This document shows, in pieces, positions 9,803-19,969 of a DNA stretch of 64,000 nucleotides. Each line of letters begins with the position of its first letter. Positions within the stretch are counted from its first letter, which is position 1. The DNA is from Lichina pygmaea (Eukaryota; Ascomycota; Lichinomycetes; Lichinales; Lichinaceae): contig OY730171.1 of NCBI GenBank assembly GCA_963422465.1, positions 2,294,001 through 2,358,000 of the forward strand. The letters are read 5' to 3'. The position numbers were made by a program, and so were the translations under genes. The notes under the pieces are model-generated. The model was not told the DNA's origin. It worked only from the letters and a program-made list of their open reading frames with translations, and searched no databases.

Positions 9803-10829
9803 ACCAGTTGAGCTGCTGGTGCCCGTGGAGTGACAGGCCACCGGAGGTGTTGCGCAGGCACCCTGGACACCCCCGTGAAGTGACATCAGCAGAACAGACG
9901 ACTGCGACCAAACTGGTTATGAAAACCACCCAACAGATGTCTACTGTGTACGCTACAGCCCAAAGCCAGCCCTGCACCTGGTGGATGTGAAGTCTAGGCA
10001 TCCGACAGGGCACCTCTGGAGTAGTCGAGAGGAGTTTTCATCGCACAACCCCCCCTAGCAGAGTCTCCAGCAGCTAATGCGTCGAGGATCTTGTTCTAGG
10101 AGGGGAGTGATATCTGCACCGTGGCATTGTTAATCGAACGGAGAATACGTGTTCAAGAAGGCGAGCAGGCAGCCCGAAGGAAGCCCGCCGCTCCAGTGCC
10201 TAAGGGCTGTGTGATAGCCAAAGTGCTGGCTTGATGGTTTTGCCTAAGGCCTTGCCATGGGTTCCCTTCGGACTACCTGCGGACCGGGGCCGGGGCACCG
10301 GAGATTCTCTGTTCAGAGGTTCTCCGGTGGGTCACCACATACAACCGGGGTCCCACAGGCGACAGCGGGCAGATTGAGACTCCTCCCTACTTGGTTAGTG
10401 GGCTGGAAAGGCAGTCCTGCAGGTGCTGGCATAGCCTGCAGGGTCTGTAGAGTCTGCGAGGCACGGTCGGCCTCTGTACGAGAGATCTACAGAGGTAACA
10501 CGAAACAGCGAGAGCTGCGGGGTGTGGCATATAATAGCAGTGATGGCACTAGGGTCTGGGCCTACTACGAGACTGTCTATATGGCCCGAGAGGACAGAAG
10601 CGCATGCCGGTCTGTACAGAGTGCAGGCTCAGGCTGCAAATGACAGGCTCAAGGAGCAAACTGCAGTTGGAGCGTGGGCTCCGGGCTGGCAACTCGGCGC
10701 TCCGAAGCAGGACCTAGGGGTGAGCGTACACGGCGGAGCGCAAAAGACCTCAGGACTGCGGGGAAGCGTGGCAGAGACCCTGCATGGGATGTCAACTCTG
10801 CGCTATGCCTTGGCATAGCTCAACTTTGG
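9693..10829 (+). mobile_element. W1: GC-rich 1.1 kb non-coding retro-unit
   Basis: 1137 bp, clearly GC-richer than the surrounding LINE sequence, without a believable gene. The same unit recurs at 22023-23139 and, incompletely, at 13877-14390. The 5' end is fixed at the GGCCTGC start, which folds as an HDV-like ribozyme. The 3' end is fixed at about GGCATAG plus 12 bases. LINE-A sequence (L2) follows directly at 10830, joined at an internal LINE position. The left flank is LINE L1, cut at GTGTACA. I find no target duplication for W1+L2, unlike W3. The arrangement matches the WEIRD part of the Magnaporthe MINE composite in size and layout; sequence homology to it is untested. Confidence 0.75.
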
Positions 10830-12497
10830 CTGGCAAGCTGATGGAAGCTATTACAGCAGCCAGACTAAGCAAGGTAGCAGAAGAGGCTAAGCTCTTGCCA
10901 GAAATTCAGATGGGGTTCAGGAAAGGCAGATCAACTGAATCAGCACTTTTCCTTCTAACTTCCCAAGTGGAAAAAGTCTGGAAAGAAGGCATGGTTGCAT
11001 CTCTACTTTCTCTGGACATCTCAGGAGCATATAACAGAGTTCTTCTAGAGATTCTTCAAAAGATTCTGGAGAGAAAAGGAATCCCTCTCTGGCTAACTTC
11101 TTGGATCCTCTCTTTCTGTACCAGACGTACCACCACCCTAGTTTTTGATGACTCTGAGTCCTCTTCTATTCCTATTCACTGTGGAGTCCCCCAAGGTTCC
11201 CCTTTGTCTCCTATTCTTTTTCTATTCTATATTTCTGAACTTCATGAGACTACATTCTCCTACTACTGGTGTTTCTGCTCTGGGATTTGCAGATGATACA
11301 AATCTGCTTGCATTTGGACACTCTCTTAAAAGCAACTTTCTGAAGTTGAAGAATACACATCTTAAATGTCTATCTTGGGCTGCAAGACATGGAATAGTCT
11401 TCTCTCCTGAGAAATATAAAATACTTCATTTTTCCAGAAGAAGATCAGACAATCTGCAGCTCAAGCTTAGACTTGGGAATGTGATTCTAAAACCAAAAGA
11501 AGAAGTGTGAGTATTGGGAGTGTACCTGGATGCCAAACTCCACTGGCACAAACACCAGAGAATTATTCTTCAAAAAGTACAAAAAGCACTATCTTCTCTT
11601 TCTAGAACCTCTTACTCCACCTGGGGCTTTCCAGTTCTCACAGCACAACTTGTGTACACTACAATACTCAGATCTGTACTGAGCTATGCAGTGGGAATTT
11701 GGTTCAACCCACTCAGAAAATCCTCTAATATTTCCTCTCTTATCATATTCCAAAACAAATGTCTGAGACTTATTGGGGGTGCTTTCAAAGCCACTCCTTC
11801 TTTTCTATTAGAGAGTGAGCTTTTTCTTTTACCTCTAGATCTCTATTTAAAATTTCACACAGCTTGTTTTCTATCTTCTATCCAAACCTCCTCTCTGAAA
11901 GACTTTCTTGACAGTACCCTTTCTACTATTTCTTCCTATGCTTCTTCACTGAGGAAACCTTTAAAGAAATCCTCAACTATCTCTCCTAATTGGAAGTTCA
12001 CTTGGTTAAGTCAAATAACTACTAACCAGGCTAGTTCAAAGAAAGAACTACAAATACTCTTTACTAAAGAGTGGGAAAACCAATGGGAGAAGAAGAAAAG
12101 AAAAAGCTATGCTGGATGGCAGGTGTTTTGCCAAAAACCTCACTACAACAACCTAAAGCTCTACAAAAAGCTACAGAAAGCTGAGGCAAGTCTACTACTG
12201 CAAACCAGAACTGGGAGAATTGGTCTAGCAAGTTTTCTTTTCAGAGCTGGAGTCCCTGACTTTCCTACCCCCCTATGCATGTGTGGTCAAGCAGAAAAGA
12301 CAGTAAAGCATATTACCTCTTCATGCTCTCTCTACTCAAGTCAAAGACAACATACTCTCTTTAACCCCCAAGATTTCACTACTATTATTTCAAACCCAGA
12401 GCTTCTACAGAAGTTTCTGTACTGGTTTATGTCTTTGAAAAGACTAAACCAATTTAATCTGGCTTTCAAACTTCACTATTCACACTCCAACATCTAG
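10830..12497 (+). pseudogene. LINE-A ORF2 C-terminal half (RT to zinc finger), damaged
   Basis: Non-LTR reverse transcriptase fragment. The frame shifts near 11250, where two bases (GT) are missing compared with the copy at 48295-50080. It then meets a TGA at 11508-11510, where intact copies have CGA (Arg in EEVRVLG). The rest (11514-12497) is open and ends in the C-terminal zinc finger (PLCMCGQAE, then HITSSC) and the shared C-terminus. I see no RNase H domain between the RT thumb and the zinc finger. Confidence 0.85.
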
Positions 12498-12672
12498 AAG
12501 CTTTTCCTACCAGACACTACAAGATTTCCTTTTGCTACACTTTCTAGTCACCTCCCTGTCTTCAGTTTTTATTCCTTTAAAGGTTTTCTGAAGAAGTTCA
12601 CTATTAGCTGGAAGATCTGTATGGCTGTAAAGCTACAAACAGTGTAAGAATCAAATCAAATCAAAAAAAAAA
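10830..12672 (+). mobile_element. LINE family A copy L2, 5' truncated, fused to W1
   Basis: 1.84 kb from within the RT (GKLMEAI motif) to the LINE 3' tail AGTGTAAGAATCAAATC followed by an A run. It contains the RT palm (GVPQGSPLSPILF), the FADDTN catalytic motif, the thumb and a C-terminal CxC...H...C zinc finger. Its 5' end is directly the 3' end of W1, so L2 is probably the LINE half of a W-LINE composite. Confidence 0.85.
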
Positions 12673-13876
12673 CAAAAGCTAAGATAGTGTTACAGCCAAG
12701 AGCACAGACTCTTGACAGAACAGAATAACCATGACCCAAACAGAAGAACTAACAGACTGAAGTGATCTGTTGGATCTACCTGCTCTAACAACAGAGCAGA
12801 CTTGGCAGATAAGACAACACAACCTCTGAGAGACTCAAAGTACATTGTCCTCTGGTGGAACTAGGAGATTAAAAACAAGATCAAAGAGAAGAGAAAACTA
12901 AGAAGAAAAGTTCTTCAGAACCAAGAGTGTGCAGAAACTTGAAAAGGTGATAAAAGAAAAGAAGTCCCTGATCAAGAATACCAAAAGAAAAACCTTCAGA
13001 ACACAGCTGCAGAACATAGCAGAGACCCAGAAGTACTGGAAGATTGCCAGATAGAGAAAAGAAAAAGCTCACTGGCAAGCTACCAGAACTTCCTATTGTT
13101 CCAGAGCTCACAAAGTATGATAGAGGAATTACTACAACTTTTGCTCAGAAAGCAGAAGTCTTCAAGACCCAGTTCTTCTCTCTCTCTGCAGCCAGAACCA
13201 GAACCTCAAGAACAGCCAGCCAACTACCAACAATACCAGCTATCCCAGGAAATCTCCAAAAAGGAAGTTCAAGAAATCCTGAAAAGAAAAAAACCTTTCA
13301 CGGCCTGTGGAAAAGACACTCTACCTAATAGGTTTCTGAAGGTACTTGGAGACTTCTTCAATAACAAGATAGCCAAAGTGCTGGAGATCTGCTGGAAGCT
13401 GGGTTATTTCCCAACAAGATACAAAGCAGCCAGAACTGTCTGTCTAAGAAAGCCCAGCAAAAGATCTTACTACCAAGCCAAAGTATAGAGGCCAATAGCT
13501 TTTCTTAACATAATTGGAAAGCTGATAGACGCTATTACAGCTACCAGACTGAGTGAGCTGGCTGAGAAAGAAAATCTCTTGCCAGATATCCAGATAGACT
13601 TCAGAAAAGAAAGATCAACTGAGGCAGCACTTTTTCTACTAACTTCTCAAGTTAAAAAAGTCTGGAAAGAAGGACTGGTTACCAGTCTTCTCTCTCTGGA
13701 TATCTCAGAAGCTTATGACAGAGTCTTGCCAGAGGTTCTCAGGAAAATTCTGGAAAAAAAAGAAGTTCCTGACTGGTTTGTTACCTGGATTTCTTCTTTC
13801 ACTACATAGCACACAACTTCTCTTGTTTTTGATAACTCAGAGTCTTCACAATTTCCTATCCACTATGGAGTTCCCA
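12673..13876 (+). mobile_element. LINE copy L4, closer to family B, both ends lost
   Basis: LINE sequence from the end of the endonuclease region into the RT, resembling LINE-B (28846-34316) more than family A, for example VQEILKRKKPF and RFLKVLGD. The first 100-120 bases (from 12673) are of uncertain origin; TAGTGTTAC near 12687 could be an LTR edge. Readable frames are 13096-13488 and 13579-13809, with in-frame stops and shifts between them. At 13876 it is cut by the W2 unit, and its 3' part is not found. Confidence 0.65.
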
Positions 13877-13987
13877 GGCCTGCAACGACTCAAACCTCCA
13901 TGCGGTGCAGGCTGGGAACCTCAGGGCAGCGATGGCAGGCAGTCTCCCAAGCTGCTTGTAGTCGCTGCACCAAGAGCTAATTGAGTC
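13877..13987 (+). ncRNA. HDV-like self-cleaving ribozyme, copy 2
   Basis: This is the best-preserved P1/P2 of the three. GGCCTGC pairs with GCAGGCT, including a G-U pair at the cleavage-site end as in HDV. GACTCAA pairs perfectly with TTGAGTC (13981-13987). P3 is ACC/GGT with loop TCCATGC. J4/2 is GCTAA with the presumed catalytic C at 13977. The base of P4 is weaker than in copy 1, but the GCAGCGA/TCGCTGC core is kept. Confidence 0.72.
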
Positions 13988-14390
13988 ACCAGTCGAGCTG
14001 TTGGTGCCTGTGGAGTGACGGGCCACCGGAGGTGTCGCGCAGGCACCCTGGACACTCCCATGAAGTGACATCAGCAGAACAGAGGACTGCGACCAAACTG
14101 GTTATGAAAAACACCTGACAGATGTCTACCGTGTACACTACAGCCTGAAGCCAGCCCTGCAGCTGGTGGATGTGAAGTCTAGGCATCCGACAGGGCACCT
14201 CTGGAGTAGTCGAGAGGAGTTCCATCGCGCACCCCCCCCCCCCCCCCCCCCCCTAGCAGAGTCTCCAGCAGCTGATGCGTCGAGGATCTTGTTCTAGGAG
14301 GGGAGCGATATCTGCACCGCGGCATTGTTAATCAAACAGGGAGTGCAAAGAAGTGGCATGGGTAGCCCGGGAAAGCAGCAACTTGGGTGT
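13877..14390 (+). mobile_element. W2: incomplete W unit
   Basis: Starts at GGCCTGC at 13877, directly after LINE L4, and follows W1 and W3 closely to about 14335. It then becomes dissimilar and fades out near 14390. No LINE portion follows; host-like sequence does. A run of about 22 C residues near 14235 expands a short C run present in W1. The right limit is uncertain. Confidence 0.65.
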
Positions 14391-15147
14391 TGTCTATTTA
14401 GCAGACTCCACACTTCTGACACAACTGTGTCACCAGTATAGAGAACCTCTTGGTCTTCTGTGCTTGACATTTCCAGACTCTTGATCCTATCATATACAGT
14501 AGCTTGATACTCAACAGACAATCATTCACAGTATAGAATAACTGATCCTCTCTATCTTTCATAAGTTGTACTACTCTCTGCTTTGACCTGAACATTCCTG
14601 GGCATGGTGCTGTTTGTGGAGACTACTGTTAGTAAACAGTGTGGGTGCTTTAAAATGCACCTACGTGTAAGTGTGTGATGTCTAATGCCCGGGCTGATTG
14701 GGAGTGCTACCATCTCCTCTCTTGGGCTTAAGTAGACCCAATGTCCAGGACATTTAAGCAGGGCATCAATAATAACTTCTACGTACATAGAGGCTGAACA
14801 CATTCCATCTTCGACCAAAGGGCGATTGAGATACCATCCTTCAAGGAAGCAGATTAAATTTGATTCGTCATCACGACACTTAATCCCCTTCCCCTACAAA
14901 AAACCACATGTTCCTTGACCATCCATGTAGAATTCGTACGATGTAGACAAAGAAAAAGCTGCGATGACCACCACATTGCATATGAGAAGGACGGATTGGG
15001 CCCTTTCATATCCCATCCCTGTGACTCGACTCCGTGTCAGATTCTCTCGCCACCCACCCTGGAGATCATGATCACCATCCCTAGACACCAAGCCCTAGCC
15101 CTCACATGATATCCGCGCCCCCGCCTCAATCATTGACTCGGAGCGCC
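14391..15147. other. host-like flank, no gene recognised
   Basis: About 750 bp between W2 and the host gene's stop codon. Short open stretches occur on the minus strand (14398-14595, 14552-14818), but no motif is recognisable and codon use is unconvincing. The part near 14400-14640 may be a degraded coding remnant. The part next to 15147 would hold the 3' UTR of the host gene. Confidence 0.4.
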
Positions 15148-18030
15148 CTAGAATCCCTGGATACCGGCCCCGGTGCTTCCGCCCGTCTTGAAAAACTCAG
15201 TGACGACGCTGATGGCGAAGCTACATGCCGCGACGCACGCTCCGCCCACGAGCATCCTGCCGGCAACCTTCCCAGGTCTGGTCTTGGCTTTCTCGGAACT
15301 GGATTCCGAGGTCCCCCGCGAACCGAACGACTCGTCGTGCCATCTCGACTTCTTAGCTCCACCAAACGGGGCGTCATCTGATCTGGTCGCCCTCCGGCCG
15401 AGAGGGTGATCTTCAGTCAAGTAAGATGACTTGGTCGCGGATAGCAGCTGCTCCCGCTCCTGCTCGGTAATGTCGGAAGGGAGCAGAGTGTTGTAGCTCA
15501 CAAAGCCCGTCGGCGAGGCAAAATTTCCGGTGGTTGTTGTGCCGTCGATCGGATTGACGAAAGGATAGCTGGTCGATCGCGGCTCGACGTGGTCTTCGGT
15601 GGCCTCGGCCGTCGGCCGAGCGGCTTGCTTCGGCCGCGGTTGGTCGACGCCAACGACGACCGGATCTCGCACCTTCTTCAGTACGAGAACGTCGCCTCCG
15701 CCGGATACGATCTCGAATCCGTCCGCTTGCAGCCGTCCGATGTGTGTCAGGAATCGAGCGGGATGGCCGAGCTGGGGAATGACTTGAGCTGGTGTCAAAA
15801 CCTCCTCGGGGGGGTATCCTGTCCTAGGAAGAGCCGAAGATGTCGTCGTCGCGCTGCTGACGTCGTTCGTCGTCGGATCGAACGCAAGAATCTTGTAGAC
15901 CGAAGGCGAAGCGACATCAGCCGCCGAGAGCTCCGGTGTCATTGCGGGCTCTGTCTTCCTCACGACTTGCCTGCCTCGTTCCTTGGCAATGGTGTCGAGC
16001 TGGCTGTCAATGTCCTTGAGAAAATCCTCAATTTCCTGGACGTCTTCTTGCAGGACATTCTCTTGCTCGTTCCAATGGCGAGCGATTTCTTCCGAGCTCG
16101 GCAATGACCCGCTCGTACTTGTGTTCAAAACTCTTGCCTCCTTTCGAAGGGTGGAGCTAGAACCTTGAGCTTCCTTTGTGGGCTGAATCTGATACGACGA
16201 CGCTCCTGGATTCTCCTCAGAGTCTGGGAGAGGATTATCCACGATAGAAGATGCAGCTTGGGGCGTTGGGTCTCGGTTAATAGACGGAGACGCAATGGAG
16301 TGACCTTTCGCAGTCTTTGCCTCATCGATCGTCAGGCTCTGAGCACTGGCTCTTCGCTGGCGGTGGTTCACGTCGATGGTACCGTACTTCTGCTCGTAAA
16401 TCTCGCGGACTTGCTTGGTCAAATTCTGCGGTTGCTCCTTTGAAACGCTGGGTTCATTGCTGGCTGGCACGTCGGGAGAAGAAGTTTCTGGATGAAGGGG
16501 CATATCTGTGCGCCCCGAAGACTCTTGCGAACCGCCGTCGGCCTCGACACGCCGTTGGTCGGATTCCGACGCCTGAAGGGCTCGAGCCGGCTTGCTATCA
16601 TTTCCTGTTCGCTTAACAGAAGTAGGCGCGGCCGATCGTTGGATGATCCCAGCAGACGCCCTCACGTCCGATGGCCGAAGAAGATCGAGGTTTCCATCTG
16701 CGGCTTCTGATCTGGTGGATGGGGGAACAGCTTGCTCATCCGATCGTCTCGTTGCGGTAGTCAGCGCACCGGTAGATGAATATGACACTGGCTGACGGCA
16801 AGTTGGCGTAGCGGTCGAGGCTGCCATACCGCCAGCCTCTTGGTCCACGGCAGGAACAAAGTCTTCTTTCTCCAGCCATCGTGAGCCAGCTCTCCTGGCT
16901 TGCCGCGGCGGAGGCGTAGCACCATGTGACTGGATGTCCCTCGACGACGACGATTCATCTGCCTTGCCGTCCGCCTCGGACACGCGAGCTTCACGGGATC
17001 TCGGGACTGCACGGGTCATTGGCCGGGCAGCCTGGGAGCAAAAGCCACTATCTGTGGAGAATTGGGATGGACCTTTTCCAACAAAATGCCTAGACGAGTG
17101 TTTGATGGGTATATTTTGAGCATCGTTGGCACCTCTGGCGGGTCCAATTGCTCTCGGGACCTTACGCAGGGTGATAGGGTCGATGTCGAAATCGCTCGTG
17201 CTCGGAGAGCCCGTTCCGCTTTCCCTCGGCACAAACTCGTAGGGAGATGAGTTCGAGCTCCAACCTTGAGGGCTTCGAGCCTCGGGGCTCGGGCCGGAAC
17301 GAGACTCCGCCGGCGATCTTCCCCCAATGTGAGCTGTGGGGCGCGAGACGTGATCTTCAGCGAATGGCGTGGTACCAAGCCGCTCACTGATGCTCTTGAA
17401 TAGGCCATGCGGTGACCATGACCCTGACCTGTCCAATCGTTCTAAGCGGCGTCCAAATAGAACCCGGTAAGGGTCCTCATCGAGCTGCCTTCTGAGGTTG
17501 TTCAACGGCAAACCCGGGTCTGTCCCCTTTGCGCCCGGCGATGGAACCTCTTTTGCGGCCTCCGACGCTGGGTTGTTCGACGACGTCTTGTCCGTGTTGT
17601 GGGTCGACGATTGCCTGCCCCTCTGCTCCTCCGACTGGTTGAAATTGACCCATCGTCCACTGTAAGCCCTGCGCTCTTCCCAAGCGCTCGAGATGCGCCA
17701 CCTGGAGGCTCGATAGATGACCTCGCGACCCCAGAGCTGGTTCCGCTGCATCGCCTCGGCATGCTTATGTTTAAGCACTTTGTAGCGTCGCTCTGTGACG
17801 CTGCGCAATTGGGGATCGAGTTGCGGCGTCCATGCTCTTTGGCGGCACCACCAGAACTGCCGTCGACCGACAGATCCCGAGCCAGACGATCGCGGGGTCG
17901 CTGCTAGGAGGGCCAAAGTGCCCAGCGCGAGGACCGCTCGAGCGGGCGCTCCGCCGACGGGGTGAGATATCCAGAACGGCGTGCGCAGTCGCGACACGTG
18001 TCGGGCTGCCAAGGTCTGAGAAACCACCAT
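15148..18030 (-). CDS. conserved-looking fungal Ser/Thr-rich protein with C-terminal membrane segment
   Basis: A single 960-codon frame without introns, GC-rich with host-like codon use, and the only intact non-transposon gene in the window. The N-terminus is basic with alternating small and hydrophobic residues, then a hydrophobic stretch at about 29-45, compatible with a mitochondrial presequence. A Trp/Arg-rich, helical block (about 58-125, with RRQFWWCRQRAW) follows, then a long disordered Ser/Pro-rich middle. A folded-looking block at about 715-840 contains FEIVSGGGDVLVLKK and YPFVNPIDG. A membrane helix lies at about 926-947. The layout recalls large uncharacterised Pezizomycotina proteins, possibly mitochondrial; I cannot assign a function. 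The start at 18030 is the first Met of the frame. Confidence 0.85.
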   Translation of the reverse strand: MVVSQTLAARHVSRLRTPFWISHPVGGAPARAVLALGTLALLAATPRSSGSGSVGRRQFWWCRQRAWTPQLDPQLRSVTERRYKVLKHKHAEAMQRNQLWGREVIYRASRWRISSAWEERRAYSGRWVNFNQSEEQRGRQSSTHNTDKTSSNNPASEAAKEVPSPGAKGTDPGLPLNNLRRQLDEDPYRVLFGRRLERLDRSGSWSPHGLFKSISERLGTTPFAEDHVSRPTAHIGGRSPAESRSGPSPEARSPQGWSSNSSPYEFVPRESGTGSPSTSDFDIDPITLRKVPRAIGPARGANDAQNIPIKHSSRHFVGKGPSQFSTDSGFCSQAARPMTRAVPRSREARVSEADGKADESSSSRDIQSHGATPPPRQARRAGSRWLEKEDFVPAVDQEAGGMAASTATPTCRQPVSYSSTGALTTATRRSDEQAVPPSTRSEAADGNLDLLRPSDVRASAGIIQRSAAPTSVKRTGNDSKPARALQASESDQRRVEADGGSQESSGRTDMPLHPETSSPDVPASNEPSVSKEQPQNLTKQVREIYEQKYGTIDVNHRQRRASAQSLTIDEAKTAKGHSIASPSINRDPTPQAASSIVDNPLPDSEENPGASSYQIQPTKEAQGSSSTLRKEARVLNTSTSGSLPSSEEIARHWNEQENVLQEDVQEIEDFLKDIDSQLDTIAKERGRQVVRKTEPAMTPELSAADVASPSVYKILAFDPTTNDVSSATTTSSALPRTGYPPEEVLTPAQVIPQLGHPARFLTHIGRLQADGFEIVSGGGDVLVLKKVRDPVVVGVDQPRPKQAARPTAEATEDHVEPRSTSYPFVNPIDGTTTTGNFASPTGFVSYNTLLPSDITEQEREQLLSATKSSYLTEDHPLGRRATRSDDAPFGGAKKSRWHDESFGSRGTSESSSEKAKTRPGKVAGRMLVGGACVAACSFAISVVTEFFKTGGSTGAGIQGF

Positions 18031-18456
18031 TCTAAACTGAAGTTGCCTGCAGATCTGATGAGGTTAGCCGTCTCTGAGTCGGCTTCAAGAAGGATCATCA
18101 ATAACCACTTTACCTTGTTTAGAGGCGTGTCATGGCCCGGAGCAAGTGATGGCCTAGCACCTAACCGAGAACTGTACCAGTAAGCATGACTGAGTGTGAT
18201 TCTAGAGGGAGCGCCTATATGTGTTGTGGGCCTATCGACGTTAGGGTCCGGGCTTCTTCTCCAAAACTTCTAGTGGTGCAGTTGTGCTCAGAGCAGTGAG
18301 AGGATGGTCAAGTCGCCACCGTCACATCCCCGCGCGGGGACGCCATCAGCAGGTTTCAGCGCTCGGATTATCTTTCATCCGCTTCCGCTCGCCAACGTCG
18401 GTGGGACCACGTGACTCTGCATGCCGATATTAGAGTTTGATCAAATTCTTTTGTCG
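18031..18456. other. upstream region of the host gene
   Basis: About 425 bp of unique-looking DNA ahead of the host gene, which reads leftward. It should contain its promoter. I see no clear TATA box or operator and no further gene. Confidence 0.4.
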
Positions 18457-18928
18457 GACAATTACTCTGGTACCCCCCTCTATGCACGTAGATTACTTCG
18501 GTGCCCCCCTCCTACTTCGATGCCCCCCGCATAAATCAGTACATGTACTTTGCCGAGCCACACCATACAAAGCTAGGTATCTCTTGAAGTCAAGCAAGGT
18601 ATGAGCTTCATAAGTCCTGGTAGCATCATACAGCTTACATTCTTCGGTCGCATTATTTTCTTGTCGCATCCGATGCCTAGCTCTAGGTCTATCAAGCCAA
18701 TTCTTGTTTTCAATGTCATATATGGGATTTTCGGTGTTGTGGGGACTTTGTGAGTGGTGTGGAGTTGGGCTGTCGGTGGGCTGATGCCCCAAAAGTTTAG
18801 TAGTACTTAGTTCTTCTAGGGAGTGCCACGAAACTAGAAGTCTTTGTACTAAGCGAAGGGGGCATGGAAGTAAGAGGGGGGCACCGAGGTAAGATACGTG
18901 CATAGAGCGGAGTGCCGGAGTAATTGTC
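18457..18928. mobile_element. 472 bp inverted-repeat element (MITE-like)
   Basis: The left end (18457-18529) and right end (18856-18928) are imperfect inverted copies of about 73 bp, both starting GACAATTACT when read inward. Each arm holds three short direct sub-repeats of the type TACTTCGGTGCCCCCCTC. The interior has no convincing gene; a minus-strand frame at 18493-18996 overruns the element. The form suggests a non-autonomous DNA transposon. I could not find a clean target duplication, so the exact ends and superfamily remain open. Confidence 0.6.
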
Positions 18929-18937
18929 TGTTCTTCG

Positions 18938-18956
18938 GTACGTACGTACGTACGTA
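18938..18956. repeat. GTAC microsatellite
   Basis: About five tandem GTAC units directly beside the inverted-repeat element. Confidence 0.8.
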
Positions 18957-19056
18957 AGTTCGTTCGCAATGTATTGCCGGGTCGGTAATTTTGCATGTCT
19001 TATTACTTTTGACACTATCCAGCTATTTGGAGTCCTGATGGCAGCAACACTTGAGG

Positions 19057-19243
19057 TGTTAAAGGCCAGTCCATGTTCACACAGAATGTGGGTGGTCTGC
19101 ATGTCTGAGTAAGGAGGGCAGGGACTTAATAGATGAATAGCAAGGTGGGTAACTCTCTTGCTATTGTCTTTGGTTGTGTGTGTTGTTCAGTCTGGAGAGC
19201 TATTCTCCCCAGCTATCTGGGTTCTCTTATATACAGGAGCCTG
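19057..19243 (-). repeat. Gy3 LTR, left part
   Basis: Starts TGTTAAAGGCC and matches, in reverse, the LTR at 50474-50867 down to TATACAGGAGCCTG, where LINE L3 begins. The LTR resumes after the LINE at 45265 with the duplicated TATACAGAAGTCTG and ends TTAACA at about 45490. Confidence 0.82.
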
Positions 19244-19647
19244 TGATTCTAAAACCAAAAGAAGAAGTGTGAGTATTGGGAGTGTACCTGGATGCCAAAC
19301 TCCACTGGCACAAACACCAGAGGATTATTCTTCAAAAAGCACAAAAAGCACTATCTTCTCTTTCTAGAACCTCTTACTCCACCTGGAGCTTTCCAGTTCT
19401 CACAGCATGTCTTGTGTACACTGCAATACTCAGATCTGTACTGAGCTATGCAGTGGGAATTTGGTTCAACCCACTCAGAAAATCCTCTAATATTTCCTCT
19501 CTTATTATATTCCAAAACAAATGTCTGAGACTTATTGGAGATGCTTTCAAAGCCACTCCTTCTTTTCTTTTAGAGAGTGAGCTTTTTCTTTTACCCCTAG
19601 ATCTCTATTTTAAATTTTACACAGTCTGTTTTCTATCTTCTATCCAA

Positions 19648-19969
19648 CAAAGACAACAAGTCTCTTTTAATCCCCAAGACTTCACCACTATTATTTCAAA
19701 CCCAGAGCTACTACAGAAGTTCTTGTACTGGTTTATGTCTTTGAAAAGACTAAACCAGTTTAATCTAGCTTTCAAACTCCACTATTCCCAATCTAATACC
19801 TAGATTCTCTTCTCTTACCAGAAACTTCAAGATTCCTTTTGTTACATTCCCTAGTCACACCCTGCCTTCAGTTTTATCCCTTCAAAGATTTTCTGAAGGA
19901 GTTCACTATTAGCTAGAAGATCTGCATGGCTGTAAAGCTACTACCAGTGTAAGAATCAAATAAAAAAAA
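19648..19969 (+). mobile_element. very short 5'-truncated LINE-A insertion (L3s)
   Basis: 322 bp comprising only the last ORF2 codons, 3' UTR and tail. It is bracketed by TCTTCTATCCAA at 19636-19647 and 19970-19981. Without recognising it, the surrounding L3 copy would look like an internal deletion. Confidence 0.85.

Noticed and set aside
10257-10643. 128-codon frame in W1 as a gene
   Set aside because: Not kept as a protein in W3; base differences do not respect codons. W is treated as non-coding.
9693-12672. Target duplication for W1+L2
   Set aside because: The bases before W1 (GTGTACA) are not repeated after the L2 tail; L1 does not resume there, so a simple insertion could not be shown.
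14294-14818. Short minus-strand frames as exons of a host gene
   Set aside because: Overlapping frames, no splice pattern I can support, no recognisable motif; left as unassigned.
16165-16443. Plus-strand open frames inside the host gene (for example 15589-16107)
   Set aside because: Shadows of a GC-rich 960-codon frame on the minus strand; none shows motifs.
18493-18996. 167-codon minus-strand frame over the inverted-repeat element as a transposase
   Set aside because: It overruns the right arm of the element and has no recognisable transposase motif.
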